Shown here one piece after another: positions 33,962-42,770 of a stretch of 64,000 nucleotides of DNA (position 1 is its first letter; every line of letters starts with the position of its first letter). The position numbers were made by a program, and so were the translations under genes. The stretch comes from Nocardia bovistercoris (lineage in GTDB: Bacteria; Actinomycetota; Actinomycetes; Mycobacteriales; Mycobacteriaceae), in contig NZ_JADMLG010000008.1 of the NCBI RefSeq assembly GCF_015674855.1, positions 1 to 64,000 of the forward strand, in the 5' to 3' direction. The notes beneath the pieces are model-generated. The model made no database searches and had not been told where the DNA came from. It worked only from the letters and a program-made list of their open reading frames with translations.

Positions 33962-34358
33962 GTGTCCCGTGCCCCTTTCGATGTTCACAGTTTAACATGC
34001 GACTCGATAACGGCGCGATCAACGGTGCAGGTCAGGGCCACAACGAGGCAACCACTGGGGTTGACAGAACCGGCGGGGTGTGCATTACGTTGTGGCAGAA
34101 CGGGTTATCCACGGGCAGTACCCGAGGTAGAACCATGATCGAAATCCCAGCACCCTTCCGGCAATCTCCAGACCTACCAAAACCGTTATCCAATGGTTGC
34201 AGGAGCAACCCCTTCTGACCACCCATCGCCTCCGGCGTGTTGGGCAACCGCGGCGCCCGAATATCGATCCCGAGAGGTGCCGGGCAAGGGGTGACTACTA
34301 CGCTGCCTAGTTACTACTCTCCGTAGCGGAGTACGACCGGTCGACATGGAGGACACCC
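33962..34358. other. Divergent intergenic region carD / lpqE
   Basis: 397 bases holding both promoters. GGTTGC-AGGA-GCAACC (about 34194-34209) is a small hairpin. A 27-codon ORF (34135-34218) with a good ribosome site is listed separately. TTATCCACG and TTATCCAAT resemble DnaA boxes but are isolated. Confidence 0.4.
34135..34218 (+). CDS. Possible 27-residue small ORF
   Basis: ATG 34135 with GAGGT seven bases upstream encodes MIEIPAPFRQSPDLPKPLSN then GCRSNPF. It lies 140 bases upstream of lpqE on the same strand. No similarity recognised; the hairpin near its 3' end could make it part of a leader. Could be chance. Confidence 0.25.
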   Translation: MIEIPAPFRQSPDLPKPLSNGCRSNPF

Positions 34359-35072
34359 GTGACTGCCCTGAATGCTGTGACCGCCTCTTCCGGAGCGCGG
34401 ACGCGACGTCGCATGCTGATGGTCGCCGCACTGGCCGCGGGCGCGGCGATCGCCGTCTCCGGATGTAGCGCCGGGCAGATCTCGCAGACCGCCGACCAGG
34501 TGGCCGCCGTGAACGGCAGCAGCGTCGACGCGGAGAAGATCGCGCTTCGCAATGTTCACATCGTCTATCCCGGCGAGGGCTACACCAACGTCAAGGGCGG
34601 CAGTGCGCTCATCGCCCTTTCCATCATCAACACCAGCGAGACCAAGAGCGACACGCTGGTGAGCGTCACCAGCGACCTCGGGCAGGTCAAGCTCACGCCC
34701 GCGGCGGGCAGTTCGGCCGTGGTGATCGAGCCGCAGCAGAACGTGGTGGCCGCGTCGCCGGTCAACGAGGCGAAGGTCGAGGCGGGTCACGGCGACTCGC
34801 ACGGCGGCGACTCACACGGCGCGCCGAGCACCGTGGCGCCGAGCAGTGCCGCCAAGCCGCCGATCGCCCCGGAGAACGCGCCCATCAAGATCGAGATCAC
34901 CGGTCTCACCCGCGACATCACCCCCGGCCTCACCTACAGCGTGCTGTTCAACTTCGAGCGCAACGGGCCGGTGAAGATCGAGGTGCCGGTCGACGCGGGC
35001 ATCCACGCCGAACGGCACGAGTCCGACAAGTCCGGCCCCGCCGCCGAGAGCCACGGTTCCGGCGGCCACTGA
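34359..35072 (+). CDS. lpqE: Lipoprotein LpqE homologue, His-rich
   Basis: 237 residues from GTG 34359, with GGAGG 7 bases upstream. Signal peptide with lipobox VSGC (Cys about 36); the mature domain is a beta-rich fold (RNVHIVYPG, ALIALSIINTSETKSDTLVS, AVVIEPQQNVVA). Two His/Asp-rich stretches, GHGDSHGGDSHGAPS inside a loop and HAERHESDKSGPAAESHGSGGH-type tail (shown in part), suggest metal binding. Position between carD and radA matches M. tuberculosis Rv3584. Metal preference and role unproven. Confidence 0.85.
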   Translation: MTALNAVTASSGARTRRRMLMVAALAAGAAIAVSGCSAGQISQTADQVAAVNGSSVDAEKIALRNVHIVYPGEGYTNVKGGSALIALSIINTSETKSDTLVSVTSDLGQVKLTPAAGSSAVVIEPQQNVVAASPVNEAKVEAGHGDSHGGDSHGAPSTVAPSSAAKPPIAPENAPIKIEITGLTRDITPGLTYSVLFNFERNGPVKIEVPVDAGIHAERHESDKSGPAAESHGSGGH

Positions 35073-35162
35073 GTCCGACTCCGGCCGAGTCCGACCCGGC
35101 TCGCACGGCCCGCTGATATCGCGGGCGTCCGTCGTGTCGGACCCCGTCCGTAAGGTGCGTCT

Positions 35163-36551
35163 GTGGCCAAGACCAAGCCGATCTTCCGGTGCTCCGCCTG
35201 CTCGCACGAGGTCGCCAAATGGGTGGGTAAATGCCCCGACTGCGGCGCGTGGGGCACCGTGGACGAGGCCGTCCTCGCCGCCACGCCATCGGGCGCTTCC
35301 GCGCGGCGCGCCATGCTGCCGAGCACCGCCGCCGCGCCCATCTCCACCATCGACTCACAGGTCACCAAGGCGCGCGCCACCGGCGTGTCCGAACTGGATC
35401 GGGTGCTCGGGGGCGGCGTCGTCCCCGGTTCGGTAGTGCTGCTGTCCGGTGAACCCGGAGTCGGCAAATCCACGCTGCTGCTCGAGGTCGCGCACCGCTG
35501 GGCCGCCCAACCGGGGGAGAAATCGCTCTACGTCACCGCCGAGGAGTCGGCGGGGCAGGTCAGATTGCGGGCCGATCGCACCGGCGCGGTGCACGAGCGG
35601 GTCTATCTGGCCGCCGAATCCGATCTGTCGATCCTGCTCGGGCATGTCGAACAGGTCCGCCCGAGTCTGCTTGTGGTCGACTCGGTGCAGACCATGCTCG
35701 CCCCCGACGTGGACGGCGTGATCGGCGGCGTCACGCAGGTGCGCGCGGTCACGGCGGCGCTCACGTCGCTGGCCAAGGTCAGCGGTGTCGCGGTGCTGCT
35801 GGTCGGGCACGTCACCAAGGACGGCAATGTCGCCGGTCCGCGCACCCTGGAACACCTGGTCGACGTGGTTCTGCAGTTCGAGGGCGACAAGAACTCCACG
35901 CTGCGTATGGTGCGCGGCATCAAGAACCGATTCGGCAGCGCCGACGAGGTCGGCTGTTTCGAACTGCACGAGGACGGTATAGCGGGCGTCGACGACCCGT
36001 CGGGTCTTTTCCTGCACCACCGCACCGACTCGGTGCCTGGCACCGCGGTCACGGTCGCGATGGACGGCAAGCGCCCGCTGGTCGGCGAGGTCCAGGGGCT
36101 CACCGTGAAGACGGAGATCCCGGCGCCGCGGCGCGCCGTCAGCGGACTCGACTACAACCGGGTCGCCATGGTGCTCGCGGTCCTGCAGAGCCGAGGCCGC
36201 GTCTTCCTCGGCAAGCACGACGTCTACGCTGCGACCGTCGGCGGGATGCGATTGGTCGAACCGGCGGCGGATCTGGCCATCGCGCTTGCCATCGCGAGCG
36301 CCGAATCCGATACCGCGCTGCCCGCGGGGTGGGTGGTGCTCGGCGAGGTCGGCCTCGCGGGCGAGGTGCGCAAGGTCACCGGGCTGACGCGCAGACTGGC
36401 CGAGGCGCAGCGGCTCGGCTTCACGGACGCGGTGGTGCCGCCGGGTTCGGAAAAGATGAAAGGCGGGGGAATGCGAATCCACGAGGTGAGCGATCTGCGC
36501 ACCGCGATCAGGTTGAGCGGCTTACGCGGTAGACGGGAAGGCGACCGGTGA
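35163..36551 (+). CDS. radA: DNA repair protein RadA
   Basis: 462 residues. N-terminal C4 zinc finger (CSACSHEVAKWVGKCPDC, residues 10-27), RecA-like ATPase with Walker A LSGEPGVGKSTLLLE, the RadA-specific KNRFGSADEVG, and a C-terminal Lon-protease-like domain (VGGMRLVEPAADLAIALAIA). RadA promotes branch migration during recombination. GTG 35163 start. Its stop overlaps the disA GTG by four bases, an old and conserved pairing. Confidence 0.96.
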   Translation: MAKTKPIFRCSACSHEVAKWVGKCPDCGAWGTVDEAVLAATPSGASARRAMLPSTAAAPISTIDSQVTKARATGVSELDRVLGGGVVPGSVVLLSGEPGVGKSTLLLEVAHRWAAQPGEKSLYVTAEESAGQVRLRADRTGAVHERVYLAAESDLSILLGHVEQVRPSLLVVDSVQTMLAPDVDGVIGGVTQVRAVTAALTSLAKVSGVAVLLVGHVTKDGNVAGPRTLEHLVDVVLQFEGDKNSTLRMVRGIKNRFGSADEVGCFELHEDGIAGVDDPSGLFLHHRTDSVPGTAVTVAMDGKRPLVGEVQGLTVKTEIPAPRRAVSGLDYNRVAMVLAVLQSRGRVFLGKHDVYAATVGGMRLVEPAADLAIALAIASAESDTALPAGWVVLGEVGLAGEVRKVTGLTRRLAEAQRLGFTDAVVPPGSEKMKGGGMRIHEVSDLRTAIRLSGLRGRREGDR

Positions 36552-37690
36552 TCTCCGGGCGCCTCGCGGGCTATCTGCTGGGCAAACAGACCCGGTCGCG
36601 ACCGGAAGCGGCGGCCACGGAAGCGGCGGCGCTGCGCGATGCCATCGTGCGCCTTGCGCCCGGCACCGAGTTGCGCGACGGCATCGAGCGCATCCTGCGC
36701 GGCCACACCGGCGCGCTGATCGTGCTCGGCCACGACGAATCGGTGGAGAGCATCTGCGACGGCGGCTTCGAACTGAACGTGGAGTTCGCGCCGACCAGGC
36801 TGCGCGAGTTGGCCAAGATGGACGGCGCGGTCGTGCTGTCCGACGATGGTGCGCGGATCGTTCGCGCCAACGTCCACCTCGTCCCCGATCCAGCGCTGCC
36901 CACCGTCGAGACCGGAACAAGGCACAAGGCCGCCGAGCGCACCGCGACCCAGACCGGGGCCGCGGTGATATCGGTCAGCGAATCCATGAGCGTGGCCACC
37001 GTCTACGTCGGCGGTTCGCGGCATATCGTCCAGCCGTCGGCCACCATCCTGGCTCGCGCGAATCAGGCGCTCGGCACGCTGGAGCGCTACAAGGTCCGCC
37101 TCGACGAGGTGAACCGGCGGCTCGCGCGCGGCGAACTCGAGGATCAGGTCTCGCTGCGCGACGCGCTGACGGTCGCGCAGCGGCTCGAAATGGTACGCAG
37201 GATCGCCGAGGAGATCGATCGCGACGTACTCGAACTCGGCACCGACGGGCGCCAGCTCGCCTTGCAGCTGGAGGAACTGGTCGGAGACAGCACGTGGCTG
37301 CGCGAACTGCTCGTGCGCGACTACCTGCGCACCGAACCCGCCGCCGCGGCGGTCGACCGCGCCATGGAGCGACTCGACGCGCTCACCGATTCCGAACTGC
37401 TCGATCTGACGAATCTGGCCGGTCCGCTCGGCTATCCGGCGGGCATCGAGGCATTGGACGAGCCGATGCGCCCGCGCGGATACCGGCTGCTCACCCGCAT
37501 CCCGCGACTGCAATTCGATCGGGTCGAGGCGCTGGTGCGCGCGTTCGGGTCACTGCGAGGTCTGCTCGCCGCCACCGCGTCGGATCTGCAATCGGTGCCA
37601 GGCATCGGCGCGACGCGGGCGGCGCAGATCCGCGAGGCACTGTCCAGGTCGGCCGAAGCGGGCCTTGACGGTCCCTACGAGCGAAGCTGA
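36548..37690 (+). CDS. disA: Diadenylate cyclase DisA (c-di-AMP synthase)
   Basis: 380 residues from GTG 36548 (GTGA overlap with radA). DAC domain motifs are KMDGAVVLSDDG (DGA) and GTRHKAAERTATQTG (RHR-type); the long helical spine follows, and the C-terminal HhH domain includes VPGIGATRAAQIREAL. It converts two ATP to c-di-AMP and scans branched DNA. The N-terminal 22 residues before LRDAIVRLAPGTELRDG are longer than in M. tuberculosis DisA. A c-di-AMP riboswitch occurs at 55.5 kb in this window. Confidence 0.96.
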   Translation: MISGRLAGYLLGKQTRSRPEAAATEAAALRDAIVRLAPGTELRDGIERILRGHTGALIVLGHDESVESICDGGFELNVEFAPTRLRELAKMDGAVVLSDDGARIVRANVHLVPDPALPTVETGTRHKAAERTATQTGAAVISVSESMSVATVYVGGSRHIVQPSATILARANQALGTLERYKVRLDEVNRRLARGELEDQVSLRDALTVAQRLEMVRRIAEEIDRDVLELGTDGRQLALQLEELVGDSTWLRELLVRDYLRTEPAAAAVDRAMERLDALTDSELLDLTNLAGPLGYPAGIEALDEPMRPRGYRLLTRIPRLQFDRVEALVRAFGSLRGLLAATASDLQSVPGIGATRAAQIREALSRSAEAGLDGPYERS

Positions 37691-37699
37691 ACCACGGCC

Positions 37700-38350
37700 T
37701 CAGGCGATGTTGAACGGTTCGGCCGCGCTGCGCACCGAGCCGAGCTGCGCGACCACCGAGTACGCGCCCGCGCGCACGGGCACGCGTTCGCCCGCGCATT
37801 TCGGCTGGGAAGTGGATCCCGACCAGGTCACCTGGAACGCCGCCTGCTCACCGCGGTTGAGGGTGCGCACATCCGGCTGACCGTCGGGATAGCAGTCGGT
37901 GCTCGACCACAGTCGGCGCTGGCCGTCGAGGGAGAACACCGAGATCTGCTGCAGGCCGGAGCCGACGTCGCGCGAGCACGCCACCGCCGAGATATTGGTG
38001 ATGACGATGCCGAAAACGGGCTGTTCACCGGACTTGTAGGTGGGCTGTTCGACGGTCACCTTCACCGCGAGCGACTGGTCGGGGCACTGCGCGGCGGCCA
38101 CCGTCGCGGCCGAGGGCACCGCGCCGCCCGACGGCTTCGGCGTATCCGAGCCTCCCGGCGTCTTGGCCTGGGAGGTGGCCTGCGCGGAACTGGAGGCCGA
38201 CGCCGTGGCGTCGGCGGGCGAACCGCCGCCGCGTGCGATCATGACCACCAGCCAGATGACCACCGCGAGGACGACCACGAGAGCGCCGACGGCGAAGACA
38301 CGGCGACGCCAGTAGATCTCCGGTGGCAACGGTCCAGTCGGTTCCAGCAC
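37700..38350 (-). CDS. Membrane-anchored extracellular protein (Rv3587c-like)
   Basis: 216 residues. Short cytoplasmic PLPPEIYWRRR, one TM helix (about 18-40), a Ser/Ala/Thr-rich stalk (45-85), then an extracellular beta domain (about 88-216) with four cysteines likely in two disulphides (AAQCPDQSL, AVACSRDVGS, TDCYPDG, QPKCAGERV). Orthologous by position and layout to M. tuberculosis Rv3587c; function unknown. Convergent with disA, nine bases apart. Confidence 0.85.
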   Translation of the reverse strand: MLEPTGPLPPEIYWRRRVFAVGALVVVLAVVIWLVVMIARGGGSPADATASASSSAQATSQAKTPGGSDTPKPSGGAVPSAATVAAAQCPDQSLAVKVTVEQPTYKSGEQPVFGIVITNISAVACSRDVGSGLQQISVFSLDGQRRLWSSTDCYPDGQPDVRTLNRGEQAAFQVTWSGSTSQPKCAGERVPVRAGAYSVVAQLGSVRSAAEPFNIA

Positions 38351-38414
38351 GCCTCAACGTTAAGGGCACGGCACGGTAACGCGACTCAGGACCTCGGCGT
38401 GTCGGGCGGTTACG

Positions 38415-38449
38415 GGCACGCGCGCCCATGCGGGTGCGGCGCGCGTGCC
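38415..38449 (-). terminator. Hairpin terminator after canB
   Basis: Arms GGCACGCGCGCC / GGCGCGCGTGCC (12 bp, perfect) around an 11-base loop, 17 bases beyond the canB stop. Confidence 0.65.
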
Positions 38450-38466
38450 GACGCCGACTCCGCCGG

Positions 38467-39090
38467 TCAGACCGTCTCGCCGATATTGCCGACGACCCGG
38501 TGCAACTGCACTTCACCGTCGCGCAGTTTGTAGGTGACGCAGGCGATGGCGCACTCCCCCGTTGCGACCTTCTGGGAGATGATCATCGACCGCTGCATCA
38601 ACAGTCGGCTGGTCTCCACCACGTGCCTGGCCTCCATCTCGTCGACGGTCGACAGGCCCTCGCGGCGGCCGATCAGGATCGACGGGGTGACTCGTTCGAC
38701 CACGCTGCGGATGAAACCGCCCGGCACCTCGCCGCCGTCGAGCGCGTCGATCGTCGCTTTGACGGCGCCGCAGCTGTCGTGGCCGAGCACCACGATCAGC
38801 GGGACACCGAGCACTTCGACGCCGTACTCGATGGAGCCGAGCACCGAACTGTCCACGACGTGACCCGCGGTACGGACCACGAACATGTCGCCGAGGCCCT
38901 GGTCGAAGATCAACTCGGCGGCGACCCTGGAATCACCGCAGCCGAACAGGATGGCGGAAGGATGCTGTCCCGCCACCAGTTTGGCTCGATCGGCCGCTCC
39001 TTGGCTAGGATGCAGCAGCGTGCCGTTGACAAAGCGCTCGTTGCCCTCGCGAAGGGATTTCCAGGCGCTGATCGGGTTGGAATCAGGCAT
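38467..39090 (-). CDS. canB: Beta-class carbonic anhydrase
   Basis: 207 residues from ATG 39090 (MPDSNPISAWKSLREG), the same length as M. tuberculosis Rv3588c; ATG 39099 would add MDG. Zinc ligands are C51 and H104/C107 in FGCGDSRVAA and GHDSCGAVKA, with the D53-R55 dyad of type I beta-CAs. Interconverts CO2 and bicarbonate. Divergent from mutY with 99 bases between starts. Confidence 0.95.
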   Translation of the reverse strand: MPDSNPISAWKSLREGNERFVNGTLLHPSQGAADRAKLVAGQHPSAILFGCGDSRVAAELIFDQGLGDMFVVRTAGHVVDSSVLGSIEYGVEVLGVPLIVVLGHDSCGAVKATIDALDGGEVPGGFIRSVVERVTPSILIGRREGLSTVDEMEARHVVETSRLLMQRSMIISQKVATGECAIACVTYKLRDGEVQLHRVVGNIGETV

Positions 39091-39189
39091 ACCGTCCATT
39101 GTGCACAACGGTTCCCCGGTCGATGCGTCCGGCGCGTTACAGGGCGGCAAATATCGACCTGCCGCGACGGCGAGGGGGCGGTGAGAACA

Positions 39190-40128
39190 ATGGGCCACAC
39201 CACACGGCGTGTCAGATCTTCGCGAGTCGAAATCGCACCGAACGCGGTGGACGCCGAAGTGTTGCTGGAGTGGTACGGCGCGACCGCGCGAGATTTGCCG
39301 TGGCGGCGAGCAGGCGTCACCGCATGGCAGATCCTGATGAGCGAGATCATGCTCCAGCAGACGCCGGTCGTGCGGGTCGAACCGATCTGGCGCGAATGGG
39401 TCGCACGCTGGCCGGTGCCGTCGGCCATGGCCGCGGCCACACCCGCCGAAGTGCTGCGCGCCTGGGGCAAACTCGGATACCCGCGGCGCGCGCTGCGACT
39501 ACACGAATGCGCACGGGTGCTCGCCACCGAACACGGTGACGAAGTGCCCACCGACGTGGACGTCCTGCTCGGGCTGCCCGGAATCGGCGCGTACACCGCG
39601 CGAGCAGTCGCCTGCTTCGCCTACGGACAGCGAGTCCCCGTAGTGGACACCAACGTTCGCCGGGTGGTGGCCCGCGCCGTACACGGACGCGCCGAAGCCG
39701 GTAACCCATCCTCGCGCGACCTACCCGAAACCGAAGCACTGCTCCCCCAACGGATCGACCACGCCGCCGTCTTCTCCGCCGCCCTCATGGAACTCGGCGC
39801 CACCATATGCACCGCGCGCAACCCCGATTGCACGAGATGCCCACTGCCACGATGCGCCTGGATCGCCGCCGGTCGACCGGTCGGCGAAACGGTACGGCGG
39901 ACTCAGAAATACGAAGGCACCGACCGGCAGGCACGCGGTCGGCTGCTCGACGTGCTGCGCGACGCGACCGGCCCGGTAGAACGGTTTCGCCTCGACCTGG
40001 CTTGGACACGCGACATCGGGCAACGCGACCGCGCATTGGATTCACTGCTGGTGGACGGCCTGATCGAACAGACACCGGACGGACTGTTCGCGCTCGCGGG
40101 CGAGGGCCGGCTCAGCGAGGGTTCGTGA
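39190..40128 (+). CDS. mutY: A/G-specific adenine DNA glycosylase
   Basis: 312 residues from ATG 39190; GTG 39181 in the same frame would add three. HhH-GPD glycosylase: catalytic Glu in LMSEIMLQQTP, the hairpin LPGIGAYTARAVACF with catalytic Asp in VPVVDTNVRRVVARA, and the 4Fe-4S ligands CTARNPDCTRCPLPRC (C-x6-C-x2-C-x4-C, the actinobacterial spacing). Removes A opposite 8-oxoG. Ortholog of Rv3589. The frame upstream of 39181 is an antisense shadow of canB. Confidence 0.95.
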   Translation: MGHTTRRVRSSRVEIAPNAVDAEVLLEWYGATARDLPWRRAGVTAWQILMSEIMLQQTPVVRVEPIWREWVARWPVPSAMAAATPAEVLRAWGKLGYPRRALRLHECARVLATEHGDEVPTDVDVLLGLPGIGAYTARAVACFAYGQRVPVVDTNVRRVVARAVHGRAEAGNPSSRDLPETEALLPQRIDHAAVFSAALMELGATICTARNPDCTRCPLPRCAWIAAGRPVGETVRRTQKYEGTDRQARGRLLDVLRDATGPVERFRLDLAWTRDIGQRDRALDSLLVDGLIEQTPDGLFALAGEGRLSEGS

Positions 40129-40158
40129 AAGCGACCCCGGAACGGCACCACACACACC

Positions 40159-40198
40159 CGTCGGGCAGCCGTAGCTACGGGTCGCGTCGTGCCCGACG
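40159..40198. terminator. Bidirectional hairpin between mutY and hydrolase
   Basis: Arms CGTCGGGCA / TGCCCGACG (9 bp, perfect) enclosing a second palindrome CCGTAGCTACGG (40169-40180). It sits between two convergent genes. Confidence 0.55.
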
Positions 40199-40227
40199 AA
40201 CTCAGTCCAGCATGCGAGTAGCCGATA

Positions 40228-40977
40228 TCACCCCTCGGCCAGCACCTTCCGAAGAAAGGTTTCCACCGCCTCGCGGAAACGTTCAGGCTGATCATCATGA
40301 ACGAGGTGGCCCGCATCGGAAACACGGACATAATCGGTCCCCGGCCGTGATTCGGCCATCGCACGCATCTGCCCCGGCGGAGTGATGGTGTGCTCCCCCT
40401 CGATAACCAAGCTCGGAGCGCGAACAGCTTCCCACTGCGACCAGAAATCTCGTGAACCCCACTCCTCGGAGATATCGCGGAAGGTTTCGACCGAGCCGTG
40501 GAGTCGGTATCCGTCCGGGCCGTGTTCGAAAGAGTTCAGGAAGTAGCGCCCCGCTATCGGACCGAAGAAATCCAGAACCGATTGTTCGTCCGGAAATGGC
40601 TGCGGCCACGCGCCGACCATGGCCGCCCAGTCGGCAGCGGTTCGACCTCGGAAATCCGGGGCTATGTCCTCGACGACCAAAGCGCGTACTCGGTCGGGGT
40701 AGGTGGCGGCGAAGACCCAGCCGTGCAGGCCGCCCATCGAATGTCCGATCACGACCATGGGCTCGGTGATCGGGCTGGTGGCTCGGGCCAGGTCGGCCAC
40801 GAAGGCTTCGGTGGTCAGTTCCGGGGGTGCGGGACGGCCGTGGGCCGCGGCGTCGAAGGTGTACAGGTGGCCGAAAGGGCGGAGCCACGGGAGGTGGGCG
40901 CGCCAGGTTCGGGCACTGCCCATCAGGCCGTGTAGGAGCAGGATCGGGGTTCCGAGGCCGCCGTGGTCGTGGAGCAT
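40228..40977 (-). CDS. Alpha/beta-fold hydrolase
   Basis: 249 residues. Oxyanion segment LLLHGLMGSARTW, nucleophile elbow VIGHSMGGLHG (Ser about 100), acid near VIEGEHTITPP and catalytic His in SDAGHLVHDDQ. Short N-terminus with no signal peptide, so cytoplasmic. ATG 40977 has no good ribosome site. Corresponds in position to a hydrolase in the M. tuberculosis Rv359x region; substrate unknown. Confidence 0.85.
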   Translation of the reverse strand: MLHDHGGLGTPILLLHGLMGSARTWRAHLPWLRPFGHLYTFDAAAHGRPAPPELTTEAFVADLARATSPITEPMVVIGHSMGGLHGWVFAATYPDRVRALVVEDIAPDFRGRTAADWAAMVGAWPQPFPDEQSVLDFFGPIAGRYFLNSFEHGPDGYRLHGSVETFRDISEEWGSRDFWSQWEAVRAPSLVIEGEHTITPPGQMRAMAESRPGTDYVRVSDAGHLVHDDQPERFREAVETFLRKVLAEG

Positions 40978-41033
40978 GGGGGTTTATTTTGGGGGGTCGG
41001 CCTGCTGACGGTTGTGTCGGGTTGTGCTTGTCG

Positions 41034-41067
41034 AGGTGCACGCTGCCTCTAGGTGCACGCTGCCTCT
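41034..41067. repeat. 17-bp tandem duplication
   Basis: AGGTGCACGCTGCCTCT occurs twice head to tail (41034-41050, 41051-41067), with a third copy beginning (AGG). In the 170-base divergent gap between the hydrolase and mhuD. Could be replication slippage or a regulator site. Confidence 0.7.
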
Positions 41068-41147
41068 AGGTGGGGCTTGGAAAGGGACGCCTGTCGGGGT
41101 ACCGAGAGGTGGTGTTCGGGTGGGGTGGGCGGACGTATTGTCGGGGT

Positions 41148-41465
41148 ATGGCTGTTGTGAAGATCAATGCGATCGAGATTCCCGAGGGTGCCGGGCCCGA
41201 GCTCGAGAAGCGGTTCGCGCATCGGGCGCACGCTGTGGAGGGGTCGCCCGGGTTTCTCGGGTTCCAGTTGTTGCGTCCTACCGCGGGGGAGAATCGGTAC
41301 TTCGTGGTGACGCAGTGGGATTCCGAGGAGTCGTTCGCGGCTTGGCGGGATGGGCCCGCGCGTAGTGCGCATGCGGGCAGTGCGGAGCAGAAGCCGGTTT
41401 CCACCGGGGCCTCGCTGCTCGAGTTCGAGGTCGTGTTGGACGTGGCGGCCAAGTCGACCTCCTGA
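41148..41465 (+). CDS. mhuD: Haem-degrading monooxygenase MhuD
   Basis: 105 residues from ATG 41148, the same length as M. tuberculosis MhuD (Rv3592). ABM-fold enzyme that cleaves haem to release iron. The three key residues are conserved at identical positions: N7 (AVVKINAIE), W66 (FAAWRDG) and H75 (ARSAHAGS). The LEKRFAHRAHAVEGSPGF core is nearly identical. The open frame upstream of the ATG is not coding. Usually iron- or haem-responsive; no IdeR box was recognised here. Confidence 0.95.
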   Translation: MAVVKINAIEIPEGAGPELEKRFAHRAHAVEGSPGFLGFQLLRPTAGENRYFVVTQWDSEESFAAWRDGPARSAHAGSAEQKPVSTGASLLEFEVVLDVAAKSTS

Positions 41466-41559
41466 CAAATTTCGGGCGAATCCGGCGGGTCGCGGGTATC
41501 GGACTCGCCGGGTGACTCGCCCGACAGCGTGGGCGTCGGCCTCCGTGCGTGTTGACGCG

Positions 41560-41695
41560 GGGGGCTTGCCGGTGTCACAGTTCGAAGGTTGAACGCGATG
41601 GTGACGCGGTAATCCGGTGGGAATCCGGAGCGGTCGCGCCACTGTATTCCACGCATCGGTCCACGGTGGGGGGAAGAGCCAGACACCGGCGCCAT
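41560..41695 (+). ncRNA. Cobalamin riboswitch
   Basis: Closing stem GCCGGTGTC (41568-41576) / GACACCGGC (41682-41690) is perfectly complementary. Between them are the conserved GGTGGGAATCCGG, GCCACTGTA and GGGGAAGAGCCAGACACC (B12-box) segments in the correct order. A small GCCAT-CGC-ATGGC hairpin (41691-41703) follows, before the AGGAGG of cbtB, so control is probably at translation initiation. It regulates the cobalt transporter pair downstream. Confidence 0.95.
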
Positions 41696-41736
41696 CGCAT
41701 GGCTCGAACGGGACGCGCATCCCCAGGAGGACTCGA

Positions 41737-41934
41737 ATGGCCATCGCACATTCCCCGAGTAGGACCGCCGGCGATTCATTGGCGACCGTACTCGTCACGG
41801 TAGGTGTCGTACTGCTCGCACTGCTCACGCTCTACCTGGTCGGATTCGATCAGGGCGCCATCTCACGCGGTGGGATGTTCCTGCACGAGCTGATGCACGA
41901 CGGTCGCCACCTGCTGGGCGTTCCGTGCCACTGA
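41737..41934 (+). CDS. cbtB: Cobalt transporter subunit CbtB
   Basis: 65 residues from ATG 41737 with AGGAGG 6 bases upstream. One TM helix (about 13-38) and the C-terminal histidine motif HELMHDGRHLLGVPCH diagnostic of CbtB, probably a metal site. Placed directly behind a cobalamin riboswitch and overlapping cbtA by 10 bases. Confidence 0.93.
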   Translation: MAIAHSPSRTAGDSLATVLVTVGVVLLALLTLYLVGFDQGAISRGGMFLHELMHDGRHLLGVPCH

Positions 41935-42701
41935 CCGGATCACTCACCTCGTTATTGCTGCGCGGTCTGTTGGCCGGTCTGATCGCCGGACTGCTGGCCG
42001 CCACGGTGGGTTATTTCGTCGGCGAACCCAAGATCGATGCCGCGATCGCCATCGAAGAGGCGGCCTCCGCGCACGCCGATTCCGGCGCCGAAGCGGGGCA
42101 CACCCACGGTGACGAAGAAGAACCGCTGGTCAGTCGCGACGGGCAGAAGGCGGGGCAGTTCCTCGCACTCGGCCTCGGCGGTATGGCCTTCGGCGCGATC
42201 TTCGCCGCGGCCGCGCATTACGCACGTCGCGTGAGCACCCTGTCCGGTCCGACGCTGGCGATCGCACTCGCGATCGGCGGCTGGCTGGCCATCGTTGCGG
42301 TGCCGTTCTTCAAATATCCGGCGAACCCGCCCGCGGTGGGTGATCCGGACACCATCAACGACCGCACGCTGCTGTGGGTGGCGGCCGTGGTCCTCGGACT
42401 CGTCGCCGTCGGCGCGGGCGTATTCGTCCACCGGGTGGTGCACGTCGGATTCGAGACGGTTCGCGTGATCGCGGGCGTACTCGCCTTCGTCGTGATCGTC
42501 ACGCTCGGCTACGTCCTCTTGCCCGGCGTCGACGAGGTGAAAGCCGACTTCCCGGCGAGCCTGCTCTGGCAGTTCCGGATAGCGTCCATGGCGCAGACCG
42601 CGACACTGTGGGCGGCACTCGGACTGGCGTTCGCGTTCCTCACCGAATACACCTCCCGATCGAGCGCTCCGGCGCGCGAGGAGATCCCCGCCGCGGCTTG
42701 A
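41925..42701 (+). CDS. cbtA: Cobalt transporter subunit CbtA
   Basis: 258 residues, GTG 41925. Five to six TM helices; a His/Asp/Glu-rich loop (SAHADSGAEAGHTHGDEEE, about 47-66) between helices 1 and 2 may bind cobalt; FFKYPANPPAVGDPDTIN is a conserved CbtA segment. With CbtB forms the CbtAB cobalt uptake system used for B12 synthesis. Riboswitch-controlled with cbtB. Confidence 0.92.
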   Translation: MPLTGSLTSLLLRGLLAGLIAGLLAATVGYFVGEPKIDAAIAIEEAASAHADSGAEAGHTHGDEEEPLVSRDGQKAGQFLALGLGGMAFGAIFAAAAHYARRVSTLSGPTLAIALAIGGWLAIVAVPFFKYPANPPAVGDPDTINDRTLLWVAAVVLGLVAVGAGVFVHRVVHVGFETVRVIAGVLAFVVIVTLGYVLLPGVDEVKADFPASLLWQFRIASMAQTATLWAALGLAFAFLTEYTSRSSAPAREEIPAAA

Positions 42702-42715
42702 TCGGCGCGCGGGAT

Positions 42716-42758
42716 GCGAAGGGCAGTGCCGGAGCTGATGACCGGCACTGCCCTTCGC
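42716..42758. terminator. Strong bidirectional hairpin between cbtA and osmC
   Basis: Arms GCGAAGGGCAGTGCCGG / CCGGCACTGCCCTTCGC (17 bp, perfect) with a 9-base loop, between convergent genes. Confidence 0.8.
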
Positions 42759-42770
42759 GGTTCTCGCGAC

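Noticed and set aside
34104..34193. TTATCCACG and TTATCCAAT as DnaA boxes
   Set aside because: Only two isolated imperfect sites, no dnaA/dnaN or AT-rich unwinding region; not an origin.
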